DNA of 64,000 nucleotides from Clostridia bacterium (GTDB lineage: Bacteria; Bacillota; Clostridia; Oscillospirales; CAG-272), in assembly GCA_017411605.1 (NCBI GenBank), contig JAFQPR010000039.1, forward strand, positions 1 to 64,000, given 5' to 3'. The notes under the pieces are model-generated. The model searched no databases. It saw only the letters and a program-made list of their open reading frames with translations, and was not told the DNA's origin. The first letter of the stretch is position 1. Every line of letters begins with the position of its first letter. Shown in pieces: positions 60,276 through 64,000 of this stretch. Made by a program: the position numbers and the translations under genes.

Positions 60276-62008
60276 GAACGCAAATGAAAGGCAGAATTAA
60301 AGGTTTTGTTTTTCCAACGGTAATAACGCTTATCTTTTTAGCGCTATACTATTATTTGGCTATACCCGCTATAAATCTTCGATCGGGTGGCTTCTGGGCT
60401 ATGATCATATTTGCAGCTCTCGTATTTATGGGATGCTACATTTCATGGAATCATTCCACCTTCTTGAAGGAGATAGGCTCGTGGATAAAAGCGGTTGTAG
60501 TGGAAGATTCTAAGAAGAAGGGTAAAAAGAAAAAAACAAACGATTATGTTGTTGAGACCTCGGGAGTGCACATGCCTTCCATATCTAAAAAAATCAAGAT
60601 AACTATTATCGTCATTGCGGCGGTTGTTATTTTAACTTTGCTTTTATGCTTCTTCACTTCGTCAAAACTTTTCAGAGCTAAGGCTTACCAGAAAATGCTT
60701 GACGTAACACCGGATTGCGATTTTTCAGCAGATATTGCTGAGATATCGATATCTCAGATACCGATTGTTGACAGAGATACTGCGGAGCGCCTCGGATCGA
60801 GGAAAATAGGAGAGGTTGTTGAGCTTGTATCGCAGTTTAACGTATCGAGCTATTATTCTCAGATAAACTATAAGGATAAGCCCTTCAGAGTATCTCCTCT
60901 TGAATATGCGGATATTCTCAAGTGGATGTCGAATAAAGACGAAGGTATTCCGTATTACGTATCAATTGATATGGCGACGCAGGAAACCGAGCTTGTGAAG
61001 CTTGGCGAGGGAATAAAGTATTCGCCATCCGAATATTTTTCTCGTGACCTTAAGCGCCATATACGTTTTGCTTATCCCACGAAGATGTTCGAAAATCTTT
61101 CTTTTGAGATAGATGATAAAGGTCATCCTTATTGGGTAATGTCGTATTATACCTATACGATAGGAATTGTCGGCGGTAAGGATATATCAGGTATAATTCT
61201 CGTTGATGCTGTAAGCGGAGAAATGACAGATTATTCTATAAATGAGATTCCGCAATGGATAGATCTCGCATACTCCGCAGAGATGGTCGTAAAGCAGGCA
61301 AACAATTATGGCTCGCTGAAAAACGGATTCCTTAACTCTATTTTCGTTCAGAAGGATGTAGTAGTAACGACCGAGGGATATAATTATATAGCGGTTGACG
61401 ATGACGTATGGCTTTATACAGGTATTACTTCGGTAGTTGCAGATGAATCGAACATCGGATTTATTCTCATCAATATGAGAACAAAAGAAGCAAAGACCTA
61501 TATGATAAACGGCGCTGAAGAATACTCGGCTATGGATTCCGCGGAAGGACAGATTCAGGAAAAAGGTTATACCGCTACCTTCCCGATACTTTTGAACGTT
61601 GCGGACAGACCCACGTATTTTATCAGTCTAAAGGATAACGCGGGACTTGTCAAGGCATATGCCTTCGTTTCGGTTGCCGATTATCAGATAGTTGGCGTCG
61701 CAGATAAAATAGAGGATGCAAAAAACGAGTATCTGCGTATGCTCGGTATTGATATCACGGATGATAGCGAGATTGGTGAAACAGAGAAATTTAACGGAAA
61801 AGTATTGCAGATCGCTACAGCGGTAAAGGGTGGAAATACTCTTTATTATCTTATAATCGAAACCGGCGAAAGCAAGAGCGAAATATATACCGCTGATATA
61901 AGGATAAGCGATATACTTCCGTTCCTTAAGGTTGGCGACGAGGTCGACTTTGATGCTGATGCAAACAAGAAAATCAGCAATATAGATTTAGCAGAAAACG
62001 GTGAATAA
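60242..62008 (+). CDS. Three-helix membrane protein of unknown function
   Basis: 588 aa from ATG 60242, with AAGGAG in good position inside the duplicated region; ATG 60284 also has a site and is possible. Hydrophobic helices FVFPTVITLIFLALYYYLAI, GGFWAMIIFAALVFMGCYIS and KITIIVIAAVVILTLLLCFF lie in the first about 145 residues, with a Lys-rich cytosolic loop between the second and third. The remaining about 440 residues are a predicted extracytoplasmic beta-rich domain with repeated PepSY-like stretches (GIILVDAVSGEMTDYSINEI, IGFILINMRTKEAKTYMI). I recognise no enzyme motif. It ends 15 bp before ligA, possibly co-transcribed. Confidence 0.75.
   Translation: MQDKINSILKRRTQMKGRIKGFVFPTVITLIFLALYYYLAIPAINLRSGGFWAMIIFAALVFMGCYISWNHSTFLKEIGSWIKAVVVEDSKKKGKKKKTNDYVVETSGVHMPSISKKIKITIIVIAAVVILTLLLCFFTSSKLFRAKAYQKMLDVTPDCDFSADIAEISISQIPIVDRDTAERLGSRKIGEVVELVSQFNVSSYYSQINYKDKPFRVSPLEYADILKWMSNKDEGIPYYVSIDMATQETELVKLGEGIKYSPSEYFSRDLKRHIRFAYPTKMFENLSFEIDDKGHPYWVMSYYTYTIGIVGGKDISGIILVDAVSGEMTDYSINEIPQWIDLAYSAEMVVKQANNYGSLKNGFLNSIFVQKDVVVTTEGYNYIAVDDDVWLYTGITSVVADESNIGFILINMRTKEAKTYMINGAEEYSAMDSAEGQIQEKGYTATFPILLNVADRPTYFISLKDNAGLVKAYAFVSVADYQIVGVADKIEDAKNEYLRMLGIDITDDSEIGETEKFNGKVLQIATAVKGGNTLYYLIIETGESKSEIYTADIRISDILPFLKVGDEVDFDADANKKISNIDLAENGE

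Positions 62009-64000
<1,992 letters not shown>

Overview
The window reads as chromosomal DNA of an uncultured, gut-type, Gram-positive member of the Clostridia. The evidence is indirect: strong AGGAGG-type ribosome sites, TTGACA-N17-TATAAT promoters, moderately AT-rich DNA, a SpoIVFB-like M50 protease, FtsK/SpoIIIE, VanZ and TIGR04086 membrane proteins, a Crh/HPr-like protein, a MocR-pdxK pair, and large secreted discoidin-like and BspA-type leucine-rich-repeat proteins. No species can be named. There is no rRNA, CRISPR array, integrase, transposase or phage module.

Layout. 1-2.7 kb: tail of a response regulator, a C-terminally truncated MocR regulator, a divergent pyridoxal kinase, then a hairpin-rich gap. 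2.7-7.2 kb: an AraC regulator divergent from a large discoidin-repeat secreted protein followed by a 43-residue ORF. 7.2-7.9 kb: a tRNA-Pro(UGG) at the end of a transcript that first carries two tandem 193/194-bp units, each holding a tRNA-Pro 5' half broken after nucleotide 37 by about 121 bp of foreign sequence. 8.1-8.9 kb: a double-TIR protein. 9-13.2 kb: an operon of two beta-helix proteins and one alpha/alpha-toroid protein. 13.4-19.1 kb: an ABC exporter, a DUF3810 protein, MurA and a second pyridoxal kinase. 19.1-24.2 kb: a palindrome-rich repeat island, TIGR04086 protein, YajC and a very large SF1 helicase with a C-terminal nuclease-like domain. 24.5-30.2 kb: secreted protein, serine acetyltransferase, polysaccharide deacetylase, TtcA-like enzyme and amidase. 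30.3-37.9 kb: zinc-ribbon protein, a TIR-FtsK fusion, a DJ-1 protein and canonical FtsK/SpoIIIE. 38-43.5 kb: CysS, Sel1-repeat protein, VanZ, GpsA and a DeoR regulator. 43.6-51.9 kb: a heterodimeric ABC exporter, an HPr/Crh-like protein and the potABCD polyamine operon. 52-64 kb: M50 protease, LRR lipoprotein, a degenerate biotin-ligase-like protein, ProS, an aminotransferase, a membrane protein with a duplicated start region, and the N-terminal 659 codons of LigA.

The most unusual items are: (1) the TIR-FtsK protein at 31023-32957, evidently a soluble paralogue of the neighbouring SpoIIIE whose membrane and linker parts are replaced by a TIR domain and whose Walker A lysine is an arginine; (2) the interrupted tRNA-Pro array; (3) two length-variant copies of a hairpin-plus-inverted-repeat element (about 41.33-41.60 and 55.97-56.13 kb). 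The double-TIR protein and the helicase-nuclease are further defence-type candidates, but the three are not in one operon and nothing in the sequence links them.
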